In this document: in pieces, positions 18,028 to 26,952 of the stretch
Layout: each line of letters begins with the position of its first letter
Position numbering within the stretch: position 1 is the stretch's first letter
Program-made: the position numbers and the translations under genes
Origin: Methanosarcina sp. KYL-1
GTDB taxonomy: Archaea; Halobacteriota; Methanosarcinia; Methanosarcinales; Methanosarcinaceae
Assembly (NCBI RefSeq): GCF_024372725.1
Contig: NZ_VOUA01000024.1
Coordinates: 1-57,857, forward strand
Reading direction: 5' to 3'
Length of the DNA stretch: 57,857 bases
The notes under the pieces: generated by a model
The model's database searches: none
What the model was told of the DNA's origin: nothing
Seen by the model: only the letters and a program-made list of their open reading frames with translations

Positions 18028-19116
18028 TTAAATCAGCACGTCCTCAATCCCCGCCCCTCTGACAATATCTATCGCATCCGTCTGCTCTTCCAGGGTCAGG
18101 TGCCTTCCGAGGTCAGGGTACTCCATTGCCCGGTAGCAGGGCCTGTACTGGAACATCAGGTTGAACCTGATTTGCGGGATATTTTTTGCGACCCATTCGG
18201 CAATGGGCTTAGTGCAGCAGTCCAGGTGTCCGGGGAGGACGAGATGGCGGAGGAGGATTTCTGCGGTCTCGTAGGCGAATTCGAAGTTGGGCTGGACGAC
18301 TTCCATGTAGTTTTTGACTTTTGAGTACTTGAGGGCGCAGGCGTTATTGCCGTACTTGAAGTCCCCGAGGTAGACGTCTACCACGCCTTCCAGGATTTCG
18401 GCGATTTCTTTTGAGTGGTACATGTTCGAGTTCCAGACGACCGGGGTGTTTGCCGACATTTCCCGGACGATTTTCAGGACAGTGTGGGGGTGGGGGGTAG
18501 GGGTTACGAAGTTTACGTTCCTGGCCCCGTGGAGCCTCCTGATGTCGATGAGTTTTGCAAGTTTCCGGGGGTCGACTTCGGTCCCGGATTCCGGGCAGGT
18601 GGAGATGTCCCAGTTCTGGCAGTAGACGCAGGCAAAGACGCAGCCGGTAAAAAAGATCGTGTGGGAGGGGACGAGTTCGGGCTCTTCTCCCATGTGCAGG
18701 AACTCCGAGGCGTAGCGGGAAACGTCGGTCAGCCGGCAGAAGCCTTTTTCGCCCTCTTTCCTGTTAATCCCGCAGCGGCGCTCGCAGCAGTGGCAGCTTT
18801 CAAGCATCCTGTCCAAGATTGCGATTTTCAGGTCAAGGAGGGAAGGGGTAGCTTTCGGGAGTTCAAAAAAGGATTCGGTAAACTGTTTCAGCCTGTCCGA
18901 AGCATCCGGGTAAGCAAGGGCTTCCATGGCTTCGGTCTCAAGGGCTGCCCTGAGCTTCCGGTACTCTTTGATCCCCCCGGCATGGACCTCCCGGAGCTCC
19001 TCAAGCTGCATCCCGGGGTTGAATTCTACAGGGATCCGTTCTGTTAACTTGAAAAAGGCAGGCATTTCATTTCGCTGCACCCTCATGTAGCGCGCCAGGT
19101 ACTTCGGGGCTGCCAT
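18028..19116 (-). CDS. Radical SAM protein, PflA-like (COG1313 type)
   Basis: A 362-residue protein with the radical SAM cluster motif TGCVFACVYCQNWD (Cys159, Cys163, Cys166), which binds the [4Fe-4S] cluster that cleaves S-adenosylmethionine. Before it is a Cys-rich segment, CHCCERRCGINRKEGEKGFC (residues 108-127), typical of this PflA-like group and likely to bind a second metal or cluster. The downstream part has VNFVTPTPHPHTVLKIV and VDVYLGDFKYGN, matching the barrel of the family. Family members are annotated as pyruvate formate-lyase activating enzyme-like, but no glycyl radical enzyme is nearby, so the true target is unknown. Transcribed alone on the minus strand. Confidence 0.88.
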   Translation of the reverse strand: MAAPKYLARYMRVQRNEMPAFFKLTERIPVEFNPGMQLEELREVHAGGIKEYRKLRAALETEAMEALAYPDASDRLKQFTESFFELPKATPSLLDLKIAILDRMLESCHCCERRCGINRKEGEKGFCRLTDVSRYASEFLHMGEEPELVPSHTIFFTGCVFACVYCQNWDISTCPESGTEVDPRKLAKLIDIRRLHGARNVNFVTPTPHPHTVLKIVREMSANTPVVWNSNMYHSKEIAEILEGVVDVYLGDFKYGNNACALKYSKVKNYMEVVQPNFEFAYETAEILLRHLVLPGHLDCCTKPIAEWVAKNIPQIRFNLMFQYRPCYRAMEYPDLGRHLTLEEQTDAIDIVRGAGIEDVLI

Positions 19117-19328
19117 AAAGAAATATTCGCGGGCATGGGTTGAAAGGTTTACGGTGCCCTTCCTGATTTTTACAGAACTCTTTTAAGGAGCCCGGAAAGG
19201 AGCTAAAAATTAATAGCTGGCAGGACAATATTAATATGGGATAAAGCCAGCGGGGGAATTAAGCTATATCCGGCTGCTTTCAGCTGCTTCCGGATGCATT
19301 CGGATTTATCTTTTCCAGTTAGCTTTGC

Positions 19329-19372
19329 AAGTACTCTGTAAGTACTCTGTAAGTACTCTGTAAGTACTCTGC
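19329..19372. repeat. 11-bp tandem repeat, four copies
   Basis: AAGTACTCTGT is repeated four times, the last copy ending in C. It lies between the radical SAM gene and the protease gene, 39 bases before the latter's start codon, so it would be in or near that leader. Confidence 0.9.
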
Positions 19373-19410
19373 CAGTACCCGCGGGCAGGTTTCATGGGGG
19401 GATTTTCCTG

Positions 19411-20256
19411 GTGACAGTTGACAGCACGACCATCAGTTTATGGGACATACTTATCCTTTTCTTCATCCTTTTCTTTCTTTACACCGTCATCTACCCGCAG
19501 TCGCAGCTCAAAAAGATCCGGCTGCAGCGCCTTTCCCGGCTCCGGGCAATGGAGAAGCGCTGGGGCAGCCGGGTGCTTACCATGATCCACAGGCGGGAAG
19601 CCATTTCTATGTTCGGGCTGCCCGCTTACCAGTTCATCGACGAGGAGGACGCCGAGCAGATCCTGCGCTGGATCCGGAAGTACAGGGACTATCCCCTTGA
19701 CCTGATCCTGCACACGCCCGGAGGCCAGCTTAATGCAAGCATCCAGATTGCCCGCGCCCTGAAGAACCACCCGAAAAAGACCCGTGTGATCATCCCCCAC
19801 TATTCGATGTCAGGGGGCACCATAATCGGCCTTGCAGCAGACGAAATCGTAATGGACAAAGATGCCGTAATCGGGCCAATCGACCCCCAGATCGGGGATT
19901 TCGTGCGTGGGCTCTATCCTGCAGCTTCCTGGGTCTACGCCGCAGAAAAGAAAAAGGGAGATGCCGGGGACATCACCCTCGTCATGAGTGACATCTCCAG
20001 AAAAGCCCTGAACCTCACCCGGAAGGTTGCAAAAGAGCTTCTTGACGGTAAAATCGAACCCGGACCAGGCGGGGAAAACCGCCTGGACGAAGTGGTCGAA
20101 AGGCTGGTCAGCGGAGAACTGGTCCACATAACCCCTCTCTCGGCTGAGGAAGCGAAGCAGCTCGGGCTCAACGTGAGCACGGATTTCCCGGAAGAGGTGC
20201 ACGAGTTCATGCGGCTCTTCCGACCCGTGAAAGCTAGCGTGGAATACGTGGAATAA
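19411..20256 (+). CDS. Membrane-anchored ClpP-class serine protease (SDH proteinase family)
   Basis: A 281-residue protein with one N-terminal transmembrane helix (residues about 9-29), then a basic linker and a ClpP/crotonase-type fold. LDLILHTPGGQ (97-106) forms the oxyanion region, and IPHYSMSGGTIIGLAADEIVM (128-148) contains the probable nucleophile Ser134. IGPIDPQIGD follows. This matches the serine dehydrogenase proteinase family (PF01972) of archaeal and bacterial membrane proteases thought to act in membrane-protein quality control. The start was taken as GTG at 19411, eight bases after GGGGGA. It is 24 bases upstream of the methyltransferase gene, so the two may share a transcript. 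Confidence 0.88.
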   Translation: MTVDSTTISLWDILILFFILFFLYTVIYPQSQLKKIRLQRLSRLRAMEKRWGSRVLTMIHRREAISMFGLPAYQFIDEEDAEQILRWIRKYRDYPLDLILHTPGGQLNASIQIARALKNHPKKTRVIIPHYSMSGGTIIGLAADEIVMDKDAVIGPIDPQIGDFVRGLYPAASWVYAAEKKKGDAGDITLVMSDISRKALNLTRKVAKELLDGKIEPGPGGENRLDEVVERLVSGELVHITPLSAEEAKQLGLNVSTDFPEEVHEFMRLFRPVKASVEYVE

Positions 20257-20280
20257 ATATCGCAAAATGAATGCCGTAAA

Positions 20281-21003
20281 ATGAATTCCATTGAGATGAA
20301 TATCAGTAAAATGAATGTCAGTAAAATGAATGTCAGTAAAATGAATGTCAGTAGAGTTCCCCGGTCAAAAAGTGCTGCAAGAGCCAGTTATGACAGGATG
20401 GGAAAATGGTATGATTTATTTGCCAGCCCATTTGAAAAGAAGTTCGTAAATACCGGGTTGCAGAAGCTGCATGCTGTGCCCGGGGAAATTATCCTGGAAA
20501 TCGGGTTCGGTACAGGCCAGGGTATCTTTGAACTTGCAGGGTCGGTAGGAAATTCCGGCAGAGTATGTGGAATTGACATCTCTGAAAAAATGTGTGCCAT
20601 TACCCGGTCAAAAGTAGAAAAAGCAGGTTTTTCCGAAAGAGTGCAGCTTGTATGCGGAGATGCTGCAAAGCTCCCTTTCCCCTCTGAGTCTTTTGACGCA
20701 ATTTTCATGAGTTTCACCCTTGAACTTTTTGACACTCCCGAGATCCCCATAGTATTGCAGGAATGCCGGAGGGTGCTTAAAAAAGATGGGAGGCTCTGTG
20801 TAGTAGCCATGAAACAGAAGCATGACCCCACCCTGATGATAAAGCTGTACGAATGGGCTCACGGAAAATTCCCGAATTATGTTGACTGCAGGCCGATTTT
20901 TGTCAGGGAAATGCTGGAAGACGCTGGCTTTTGTATAAGGGATACAACCGAAATTAGTAGCTGGGGGCTGCCGGTTGAAGTCGTCGTTTCCGGAAAAGTT
21001 TGA
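20281..21003 (+). CDS. Class I SAM-dependent methyltransferase with repeated start-codon leader
   Basis: A 240-residue methyltransferase with motif I ILEIGFGTGQG (about 64-74), GIDISEKM and CGDAAKLPFPSESFDAIFMSF, as in ubiquinone/menaquinone-type methyltransferases. The substrate is unknown. The first 26 codons are odd: four copies of a 15-bp unit, ATGAATGTCAGTAAA, give M-N-V-S-K repeats, each with its own in-frame ATG, and no ribosome-binding site is clear before any of them. The functional N-terminus is therefore uncertain; the conserved fold begins near residue 30 (SKSAARASYDRMGKWYD). It follows the protease gene closely and may depend on it for translation. Confidence 0.85.
   Translation: MNSIEMNISKMNVSKMNVSKMNVSRVPRSKSAARASYDRMGKWYDLFASPFEKKFVNTGLQKLHAVPGEIILEIGFGTGQGIFELAGSVGNSGRVCGIDISEKMCAITRSKVEKAGFSERVQLVCGDAAKLPFPSESFDAIFMSFTLELFDTPEIPIVLQECRRVLKKDGRLCVVAMKQKHDPTLMIKLYEWAHGKFPNYVDCRPIFVREMLEDAGFCIRDTTEISSWGLPVEVVVSGKV
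20296..20355 (+). repeat. 15-bp tandem repeat carrying multiple ATG codons
   Basis: Four in-frame copies of ATGAATGTCAGTAAA, with one base difference in the first and last copies, at the 5' end of the methyltransferase gene. Slippage by whole units keeps the frame and changes only the number of start codons. Confidence 0.9.
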
Positions 21004-21579
21004 GGCAAATCTCCCCTTGAAAAGTTAAATTACATGGCATGTCTAATACATGGCATGTATAATGATCTGTTAGTAATGATCTGTTAGTAACGCCGAAATG
21101 TGGTGTTCCGATCTATAACTTTTTCACCTGAAAACAAAAACGTTCGACGCTGTTTTCCCTTTATTCCGTAAACCGTTTTTCAATCCCGGAAATACAGGAA
21201 ACCCCGCCAGCTTGCCTGGCGGCGCCTTCCCAAAAAGAAATGAAAAAGGAATGAAAAAGAGATGTGGCTAAGAATATTTTCAAGCTGTAAGTGAGAGACA
21301 CAATTCAAAATGTTTGCTATCCGGACATTTTTTTCTTTCTAACCTAAATTTGACAGTTTCAACTATTTCTTATTTAATATTGGTAGTTAAATAAAAATAG
21401 ATGCTCTTTGTTTTGTTTTATTCGGTCCAATGAATAAAATCATAAAAATCGGAACATTTCCTACAATACCTAACTTGATTCTCCTTCAGATGAACCGATG
21501 TAACTTGATATAAGGCAAGTTCAATAGTAAAAGTTAGAGAGTAATAACAATTTCTGTAACTTTAAAAATTAAAACAGAT
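21004..21579. other. Intergenic region before tRNA-Leu
   Basis: No protein gene seen. A small duplication, AATGATCTGTTAGT, lies near 21060-21090. The CCGCCAG-type hairpin element is at 21187-21262. The last 300 bases before the tRNA 3' end are AT-rich. Confidence 0.5.
21187..21262 (+). repeat. Dispersed hairpin element, CCGCCAG family (copy 1)
   Basis: CCGCCAGCTTGCCTGGCGG forms a tight stem-loop, preceded by GGAAA and followed by CGCCTTCCCAAAAAGAAATG and an A/G-rich tail with AAAGAG. The same order of blocks occurs at 22589 and 56497. It lies after a plus-strand gene and could terminate or stabilise its mRNA. Confidence 0.6.
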
Positions 21580-21663
21580 GCGAGGGGTGGGATTCGAACC
21601 CACGAAATCCTTCGATATCGGATCTTAAGTCCGACGCCTTTGGCCTGGCTGGGCAACCCTCGC
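21580..21663 (-). tRNA. tRNA-Leu (anticodon UAA)
   Basis: An 84-nt cloverleaf: acceptor GCGAGGG pairs with CCCTCGC, the anticodon stem TCGGA/TCCGA carries loop CTTAAGA with anticodon TAA, the long variable arm TATCGAAGGATTTC is typical of class II Leu tRNAs, and the T arm is GTGGGTTCGAATCCCAC. No CCA is encoded and no intron is visible. It reads UUA codons. It lies upstream of and divergent from the MBL-fold gene. Confidence 0.96.
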
Positions 21664-21760
21664 TCTTTGAAAAAAGCTGGATGTTTTTTAGCCGCAAAAA
21701 ATCCTTAATGCGGACATGCTTTAAATAAAGTTAAATTATTTAAAGCTTATTCTTTAAGCT

Positions 21761-22516
21761 ATGGAAATTACATTTCTTGGCACAGGAGTTGCGATCCCCC
21801 AGAAGGGTCGGGTACAGTCCGGCGTACTTGTGGAGCTTGAGGAAAAGCCCCTGCTGATCGACTGCGGAAGCGGTGTTCTGAACAGGATTCTTGAGACGGG
21901 GGTACCGCATACGAAAATAGATACGGTACTGCTCTCGCACCTCCACCTTGATCACGTGGCAGACCTGCTCTGCCTTATCAAGGCAAACTGGCTTCAGGGA
22001 AAAACCGATATGAGGATATACGGGCCGGAGGGGACCGACGACTGGTTCACGGGCCTGCTGGGGCTTTACGAGTACATTGAAGAGGAGGTTGATGTGAAAG
22101 TCCTTGAATACGCTTCGGGAGACGAATTCGTGCCCGAGGGATTTGACTGCGAAATCAGTTGCGCAGCTGCCGCACACAGCGTGCCCACTCTGGCTTACCG
22201 CGTGACCTCGGGAGAAGGGGATTTCGTCTACTCCGGGGACACCGAGCCCTGCCGGGACGTACTGGACCTGGCAGCCGGGGCCGATCTCCTGATCCACGAA
22301 TGCTCCTTTCCCACAGGCATGAAAGTCACGAACCACACGACCCCGGCTACGCTTGCCGAGATGCTGGAGGAGTACAGGGACGAGATCGGAAGCCTCTGCC
22401 TGACCCACTTCTACCCTGAAATGCGGGGACACGAAAAAGAAACCGTATACCGGCTAAAAGGTTATTCCGATGGGGAAGTAATCCTTGCAGAGGACCTCAT
22501 GGGACTTGAACTGTAA
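21761..22516 (+). CDS. MBL-fold hydrolase of the RNase Z-like group
   Basis: A 251-residue metallo-beta-lactamase-fold protein beginning MEITFLGTGVAIPQKGR. It has the metal motif SHLHLDH (His60, His62, Asp64, His65), then AAAHSVPTLAYRV, SGDTEPCRD and LTHFYPE with further metal ligands, as in RNase Z and related phosphodiesterases. The exosite arm of true RNase Z is not obvious, so it may be a related phosphodiesterase. Its neighbour tRNA-Leu makes a tRNA 3'-processing role attractive, but proximity alone is weak evidence. An AT-rich TATA-like element (TTAAATTATTTAAA) lies about 20-30 bases before the ATG, so the mRNA is probably leaderless or nearly so. Confidence 0.82.
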   Translation: MEITFLGTGVAIPQKGRVQSGVLVELEEKPLLIDCGSGVLNRILETGVPHTKIDTVLLSHLHLDHVADLLCLIKANWLQGKTDMRIYGPEGTDDWFTGLLGLYEYIEEEVDVKVLEYASGDEFVPEGFDCEISCAAAAHSVPTLAYRVTSGEGDFVYSGDTEPCRDVLDLAAGADLLIHECSFPTGMKVTNHTTPATLAEMLEEYRDEIGSLCLTHFYPEMRGHEKETVYRLKGYSDGEVILAEDLMGLEL

Positions 22517-23007
22517 ACGTTAACTGAAAAATTTACTCGAAAAAATAACCAGAAAAAATTTACTTGAAAAATTAGCATGGTTAAATGATATCGGAAATCC
22601 CCCGCCAGTTCGCCTGGCGGCGCCTCCCAATAAGAAATAAAAAAGAGGCTCCTCGTCCTTTTAAGTGGGTAATTTGTAAGTTTTGCTTTATATATCCCCA
22701 AACTCGATTTATAGAGTAACTTCTGAAAACCCGGAGCCGATCTATTCAAATTTGATCATATAATTTCGCTGCTGAGAGGCAGGCAAGTGAGAATATATGA
22801 GTTTTTCCGGCGGTGGTTTTAGTAATTGCTGATTTGATCTTTTCCGAAATGACCGGAATGGCATCTTCCAGCCGTTATTGTTCCGAGCGAAGCGAGGTCT
22901 TTTCCGGTTCAATTAACATGATAAATTGGATTTGAAATGGTTAAGTGACTGGAAAAAATAATGTTGCTTAATTTCTTGGAATCAGTTTATTGAATAGCTA
23001 ATATGCA
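22517..23007. other. Convergent intergenic region with two hairpin elements
   Basis: No gene seen. It carries the CCGCCAG-type hairpin at 22589-22648 and a smaller hairpin with GCGAAGC loop at 22881-22909 (CCGAGCGAAGCGAGG followed by TCTTTTCC). Confidence 0.5.
22589..22648 (+). repeat. Dispersed hairpin element, CCGCCAG family (copy 2)
   Basis: TCGGAAAT, then CCGCCAGTTCGCCTGGCGG as stem-loop, then CGCCTCCCAATAAGAAATAA and AAAGAGG. Nearly the same as copy 1 and in the same orientation, again just after a plus-strand gene. Confidence 0.65.
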
Positions 23008-24867
23008 TCATTTATTGTTTTCTGATATGAACTCATGCATTTTTTTAGAAATCTCTTTTGCTTCTTCTGAAAGATCATCCCATTGCTGGATATGTTCTAA
23101 AGCCTTTTTGCAGAAATTAATTTTATCGTGAATAGTTCCTGAATCAGCTTGGTATTTTCTTTTCCTTTTTCGATTATCACCTAGCTTTTCATCAATAAAC
23201 TTTCCGAGGAGTTCATTTTTGTAGTCATCTTCTTCAAATTCAACTTCCAGAGTCTCTACCTTTTCATAATCTTTGATAACTTTTAAAAGAATGTCTTTTG
23301 CTAGTAAATTTTCAACTTCCCTGCAATTTAGTAAATAATACCTTTCTCCTAGTATTTCGCCGAGCTTCTCATGGCGTGACTCTTTACCTTCATCTCTATC
23401 GGATATTAGAAATAATCTGCCGCACAATCTTTCAACATTTATAGTTTCATCACCGTATTCTTCATCTAAAAAAGACCAGTGAGTTATGTTTCCTCCCCCA
23501 TATTCAACAAAAGAATAATGAAAATCTTCTTTAAACTCTGTGAACTCATTTCCATTTTCCTTTAGATCCATATATCGCTGCAAATAACGTCTAAAGTATA
23601 GCCTATCTGTAATCCCTTCTACCCATATTGTGCAATTGGACAAAAATACCGATGAATTCCTTACTCCAAGAAGTTCTAGAGCACTCACATCGCCTTGTGA
23701 TAAATTTTCAATAGAAAATTTTGGGTCTTTTTCTAGGTTATCCTGATCATCAAGTTCTTTTTTGAGGGTGTATATCGATATCTCCGAAAAATCCAAAGTT
23801 ATGTCCAAGAAGTGATTTGAATGAGTTGTTATGAAATATTGATAGTTTTCAAATCCTTCTTGTTTTAAAAAAGTTCCAATTAGTTTTCTTTGAAATCCCG
23901 GATGCAATAATTTTTCGGGTTCTTCGATGAATATAAGTAAGTTATCTCCTTTATTGAGAAAAAGAGGGAGGGTAAGAATAATTATTGATTGAATTCCATC
24001 ACCCAACTCATGAATTGGTCTTTCCTTTTCATCACCAATTTTTACCGTAACCACACCGCTTGATTCTGAAGGGATTAACGTGACATCTTTACCTTCATAG
24101 AAATTTTTAGATAAATATTCTTCATACTCTGACATTAGTTTTCTTTGATGGAGGTTTCCTAGCAAAAAGCTTCTAATTTTAGCATATGATTCTATCCCTG
24201 TAAAGATTTCAAACTCTTCTGGGATTTTTGAATCCTTAAAGTAATCCTCTTTTATCCTATTTTGATAAATATCATCGTACTGAAACTTATTATCAATCTG
24301 ATTAATAGGTCTTAGACCTCTAAGAATAGGAATATATATTTTTTTAAATTTAGGGAAAGTTAAAGCCTTTTCAAGGTTCTCATCAAAAATTGAGATGTTT
24401 TTTTCAAATATTTCCCTTAAATCTTTCCCAATTCTAGAGTTTTGAACCCCATTTGTTGAAGTGCTTGTATTTTCTTCAAAAGATTCAATTGTTTTATTCA
24501 AATTGAGGACTTTTTCATGTAATTTAAGAGAATCATTGAAATATATCAAAGGCTCTAGATCTGTTATATTGTTATATATATTTTTAAAATGTTGGATATT
24601 AATGTCAATTCTTTTAAAGTATTTTTTGAATTCTTCATCTATACTTTTACAGAATATGTTATAATTACCGAGGATAGATGAGTTTGGTATATATTCTACC
24701 CGGTTTGATAAAATATTTCTTATCAATCTGCTTTTACCAGAGTTATTTTCCCCTACAAAAATATTTATTTTCGATAAAAATTTAATTCTGTCTTCTCGAG
24801 AACCAATTTCATTTAGAAAAAAATAATTTTCATCAAAGAGTTTAATTTCATTTATCAAATGTGACAT
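23008..24867 (-). CDS. OLD-family ATPase/TOPRIM nuclease
   Basis: A 619-residue protein. The N-terminal ATPase domain has Walker A GENNSGKS (39-46), the signature region ELGDGIQSI, Walker B LLIFIEEPEKLLHP (about 312-325) and the H-loop TTHSNHFLD. The C-terminal TOPRIM nuclease domain has the acidic WVEGITDRLYF (about 413) and LISDRDEGK (about 485), plus a REVENLLA segment. This is the layout of OLD (overcoming lysogenization defect) nucleases, many of which act in phage defence either alone or with a UvrD-like helicase GapD/GajB partner. No partner gene is visible, so this would be a stand-alone type. The gene is strikingly AT-rich compared with its flanks, a sign of transfer, and sits near tRNA-Leu. 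Confidence 0.85.
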   Translation of the reverse strand: MSHLINEIKLFDENYFFLNEIGSREDRIKFLSKINIFVGENNSGKSRLIRNILSNRVEYIPNSSILGNYNIFCKSIDEEFKKYFKRIDINIQHFKNIYNNITDLEPLIYFNDSLKLHEKVLNLNKTIESFEENTSTSTNGVQNSRIGKDLREIFEKNISIFDENLEKALTFPKFKKIYIPILRGLRPINQIDNKFQYDDIYQNRIKEDYFKDSKIPEEFEIFTGIESYAKIRSFLLGNLHQRKLMSEYEEYLSKNFYEGKDVTLIPSESSGVVTVKIGDEKERPIHELGDGIQSIIILTLPLFLNKGDNLLIFIEEPEKLLHPGFQRKLIGTFLKQEGFENYQYFITTHSNHFLDITLDFSEISIYTLKKELDDQDNLEKDPKFSIENLSQGDVSALELLGVRNSSVFLSNCTIWVEGITDRLYFRRYLQRYMDLKENGNEFTEFKEDFHYSFVEYGGGNITHWSFLDEEYGDETINVERLCGRLFLISDRDEGKESRHEKLGEILGERYYLLNCREVENLLAKDILLKVIKDYEKVETLEVEFEEDDYKNELLGKFIDEKLGDNRKRKRKYQADSGTIHDKINFCKKALEHIQQWDDLSEEAKEISKKMHEFISENNK

Positions 24868-24923
24868 GAGTTAAAAGTTGTTCTAACAGATATATAAAAA
24901 TTGTTAATAAGTAATGTCCATCC

Positions 24924-25775
24924 TTAAACCAATCCCTTTGGCTGCTTTTCCCCCGGCACAACCGGCAGCTCCATCGTATTGATCAAAATCGGCCTCTCAA
25001 TATCCTTCGCCCTCTCAAGCACAAGCTCCTTCCCTTTCTGAGTGAGAGCGAAAAGCGGGATCGCAACCGCCACCTGGACAAGCGGCTTTGCAAGCTCCCT
25101 TATATGCCTGGAAGCGCAGCTGATTACGATATCCGAATTTTCCAGAAGACACTGAGCTTCTTTCCGGCTAACCCCTGTTACATGGACTGCAATCACGATC
25201 AGGTCAAGCCCGAGTTCGGCTTCTATTTCCCTGCACTTTCTTGCGGTTTTGCCGTCTGCAATGGTTACTGCGATCCTTTTGTAGTCGAGTTCAGCGGCTT
25301 TCCTGACCCCTCCTGCAGGGTCGATGGCTGCTGTAGAGGGATCGAGTACGGTCCCGCCGTTTTCCCGGATCCCTTTGATGGTTTCGGCGATGGGCTCGGT
25401 TTCGATCAAACCTGACATCCTGCCTCCGATTCCCTGGACAAGGGCGGGATTGCTTGAGATCACGGTCCCAGCGCCGTCGCAGGCGGTCACGGTTGTTTCA
25501 AGGAAACCTCTGCGGAGGCCGCTCATCATTACTTCGGAGGCGCCGAAAGCCACGTAGGTATCAAGTCCGAGGAGCCGGCGTTTGCCGGTGAACATCCCTA
25601 AGTCGCTGATCCGGAATTCGATGTTTTTCCTGATCTCTTCGGGGGTCATCTTCCGGACTCCACGCAGCTTGTCAAAGAGGGGGCACCATTCTACTTCGGG
25701 TTCTCCTACTTCCACGACTTTTCCGTCTTTTATGACTACCCTGGCTTTTCCCATTAATTCCATTATGTGAGGCAT
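24924..25775 (-). CDS. Methanogenesis marker protein 8 (DUF2099), paralogue 1
   Basis: A 283-residue soluble protein of the DUF2099 family, called methanogenesis marker 8 because it is found in methanogens. It shares almost its whole length with the gene at 28431-29279 (MPHxMEL, KDGKVVEVGEPEVEWCPLF, RISDxGMFTxKRR, LDPSTAAxDP). Conserved Cys residues in VEWCPLF, TACDGAG and SCAS might bind a metal or cofactor. I chose ATG at 25775 (MPHIMEL), since AGGTGTG precedes it and the paralogue starts there; GTG three codons upstream is possible. The biochemical role of the family was not known to me. This copy appears more divergent in its middle than the second one. Confidence 0.88.
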   Translation of the reverse strand: MPHIMELMGKARVVIKDGKVVEVGEPEVEWCPLFDKLRGVRKMTPEEIRKNIEFRISDLGMFTGKRRLLGLDTYVAFGASEVMMSGLRRGFLETTVTACDGAGTVISSNPALVQGIGGRMSGLIETEPIAETIKGIRENGGTVLDPSTAAIDPAGGVRKAAELDYKRIAVTIADGKTARKCREIEAELGLDLIVIAVHVTGVSRKEAQCLLENSDIVISCASRHIRELAKPLVQVAVAIPLFALTQKGKELVLERAKDIERPILINTMELPVVPGEKQPKGLV

Positions 25776-26015
25776 AATCGACACACCTGTAAGTAATTGA
25801 GTAAGTTCAATTCATTCAAAATTTATATTTACATGGATATATATAGTTTTTATTCAGCATGTTGATCTATATAGATCATTGCAAGACATGTATATATAGT
25901 ATGAGGTCCATATATATTACAAGCAAAGAGTATAAGATTTTTAGTGTTTTCTGGTTTTTTGATTGATTGCAGCTACGACTACTGAAAAATTAATTTATAA
26001 TATTAGGAGTGTTTT

Positions 26016-26201
26016 ATGGAGTTCATGGATTCTTCAATGACTTTCAGGCAAAAAAATTTAGTAATAAAGTCTCTCAGGTATATGGACAGACATAAAAAAA
26101 TAACTCAGTATTGCGATGAATGCGGAAAGAGCTGGACTGATTTATCCTTTGATGAGGCAAATAACTTAACCAAAATACTTGATAAGATGGCATGGAAGTA
26201 A
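26016..26201 (+). CDS. Small protein with a CxxC motif (61 aa)
   Basis: A 61-residue frame with an AGGAG site ahead of its ATG. It contains QYCDECGKSW, a single CxxC knuckle that could bind zinc as a dimer or with a partner, and helical flanks. It stands alone between divergent and convergent marker genes with its own upstream AT-rich region. I do not recognise a family; the good ribosome-binding site and codon use make it a probable gene. Confidence 0.6.
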   Translation: MEFMDSSMTFRQKNLVIKSLRYMDRHKKITQYCDECGKSWTDLSFDEANNLTKILDKMAWK

Positions 26202-26239
26202 CTGTCCTAACCTCTTATTGAGAAGAAAAAAGGCAGGAC

Positions 26240-26479
26240 TTAAAGCCCTGCTCTCCCGACTATTGTGTCTGCCACCTGTTTTGCATCTTTGAACGGGAAA
26301 TCCGCTTCAGTAAGCAATTTGCCAGCTTCTCCCGCAGTAACTTCAAGGTCTCCTGCTTTGCATGTGGTGTCTGCACCCGCAGGGAAGGCAGCGAGCAATT
26401 CTCCGGGGGTGTTTATGGGAAACTTTGCATCTTTAAGACCTGCAACGATCTGTCCGTGGATTTCATCTTTTACAGCCAT
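26240..26479 (-). CDS. MTH865-family small protein
   Basis: A 79-residue protein matching the MTH865 family (PF07747), a small EF-hand-like helical fold common in methanogens: [35 protein letters not shown] and [14 protein letters not shown]. Its function is unknown. GAGGAA lies seven bases before the ATG. It converges on the 61-residue gene, leaving only 38 bases between them. Confidence 0.9.
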   Translation of the reverse strand: MAVKDEIHGQIVAGLKDAKFPINTPGELLAAFPAGADTTCKAGDLEVTAGEAGKLLTEADFPFKDAKQVADTIVGRAGL

Positions 26480-26952
26480 TTTCTTTTCCTCAGGTTTTGT
26501 CTCTTTTGTCAGTTTGTGGACCTTTTACTTCTTTGCAGTTTGATTTCCTCCGGAGAATTCATCCTACAATCTCCTATTGGTTGGTTATTAATATATACTT
26601 AATCGGCATTGGAATGTACTTACTCTATTCCAGTGCACTACAATAACTATTAAGGTTATCTCACTGCCTTTCCAGGGTTTGCATGATTGGCCGCTTGATG
26701 TCGAAAATAAATTATTGCTGACAAAATGAAGTGGAACAAGAAGAAATGAGAACAAGAAGAAGAATGGATAAAGTGAATGGATAAAAGAAGCTGTTACTTA
26801 TTTTCATTTTTCATGGAGTCTCGTTTTCATTCAAATTTTGGAAAAAGCCGGCCGCTGCGGCGGCCGGTGAGAGCCTGGGGTTTGATAGGCAAAAGTAAAA
26901 CCCCTTCCCTGTTTTCCGGAAAAATTGCATTTTCCTTATTCCTATTCCTTAT
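26480..26952. other. Intergenic region with a hairpin element
   Basis: No gene seen. It contains the GGTGAGAGCC-type hairpin (26839-26890) and A/G-rich stretches. TATA-like AT stretches around 26590-26600 may serve the MTH865 gene. Confidence 0.5.
26839..26890 (+). repeat. Dispersed hairpin element, GGTGAGAGCC family (copy 3)
   Basis: GGAAAAAGCCGGCCGC, a short loop, then CGGCCGGTGAGAGCCTGGGG and TTTGA. The stem is a near-perfect GC-rich inverted repeat (GCCGGCCGC/GCGGCCGGC type). This copy gives the clearest form of the family. Confidence 0.65.

Noticed and set aside
21580-24867. Integrated element at tRNA-Leu carrying the OLD gene
   Set aside because: No integrase and no second copy of the tRNA 3' end were seen, so there is no support beyond base composition.
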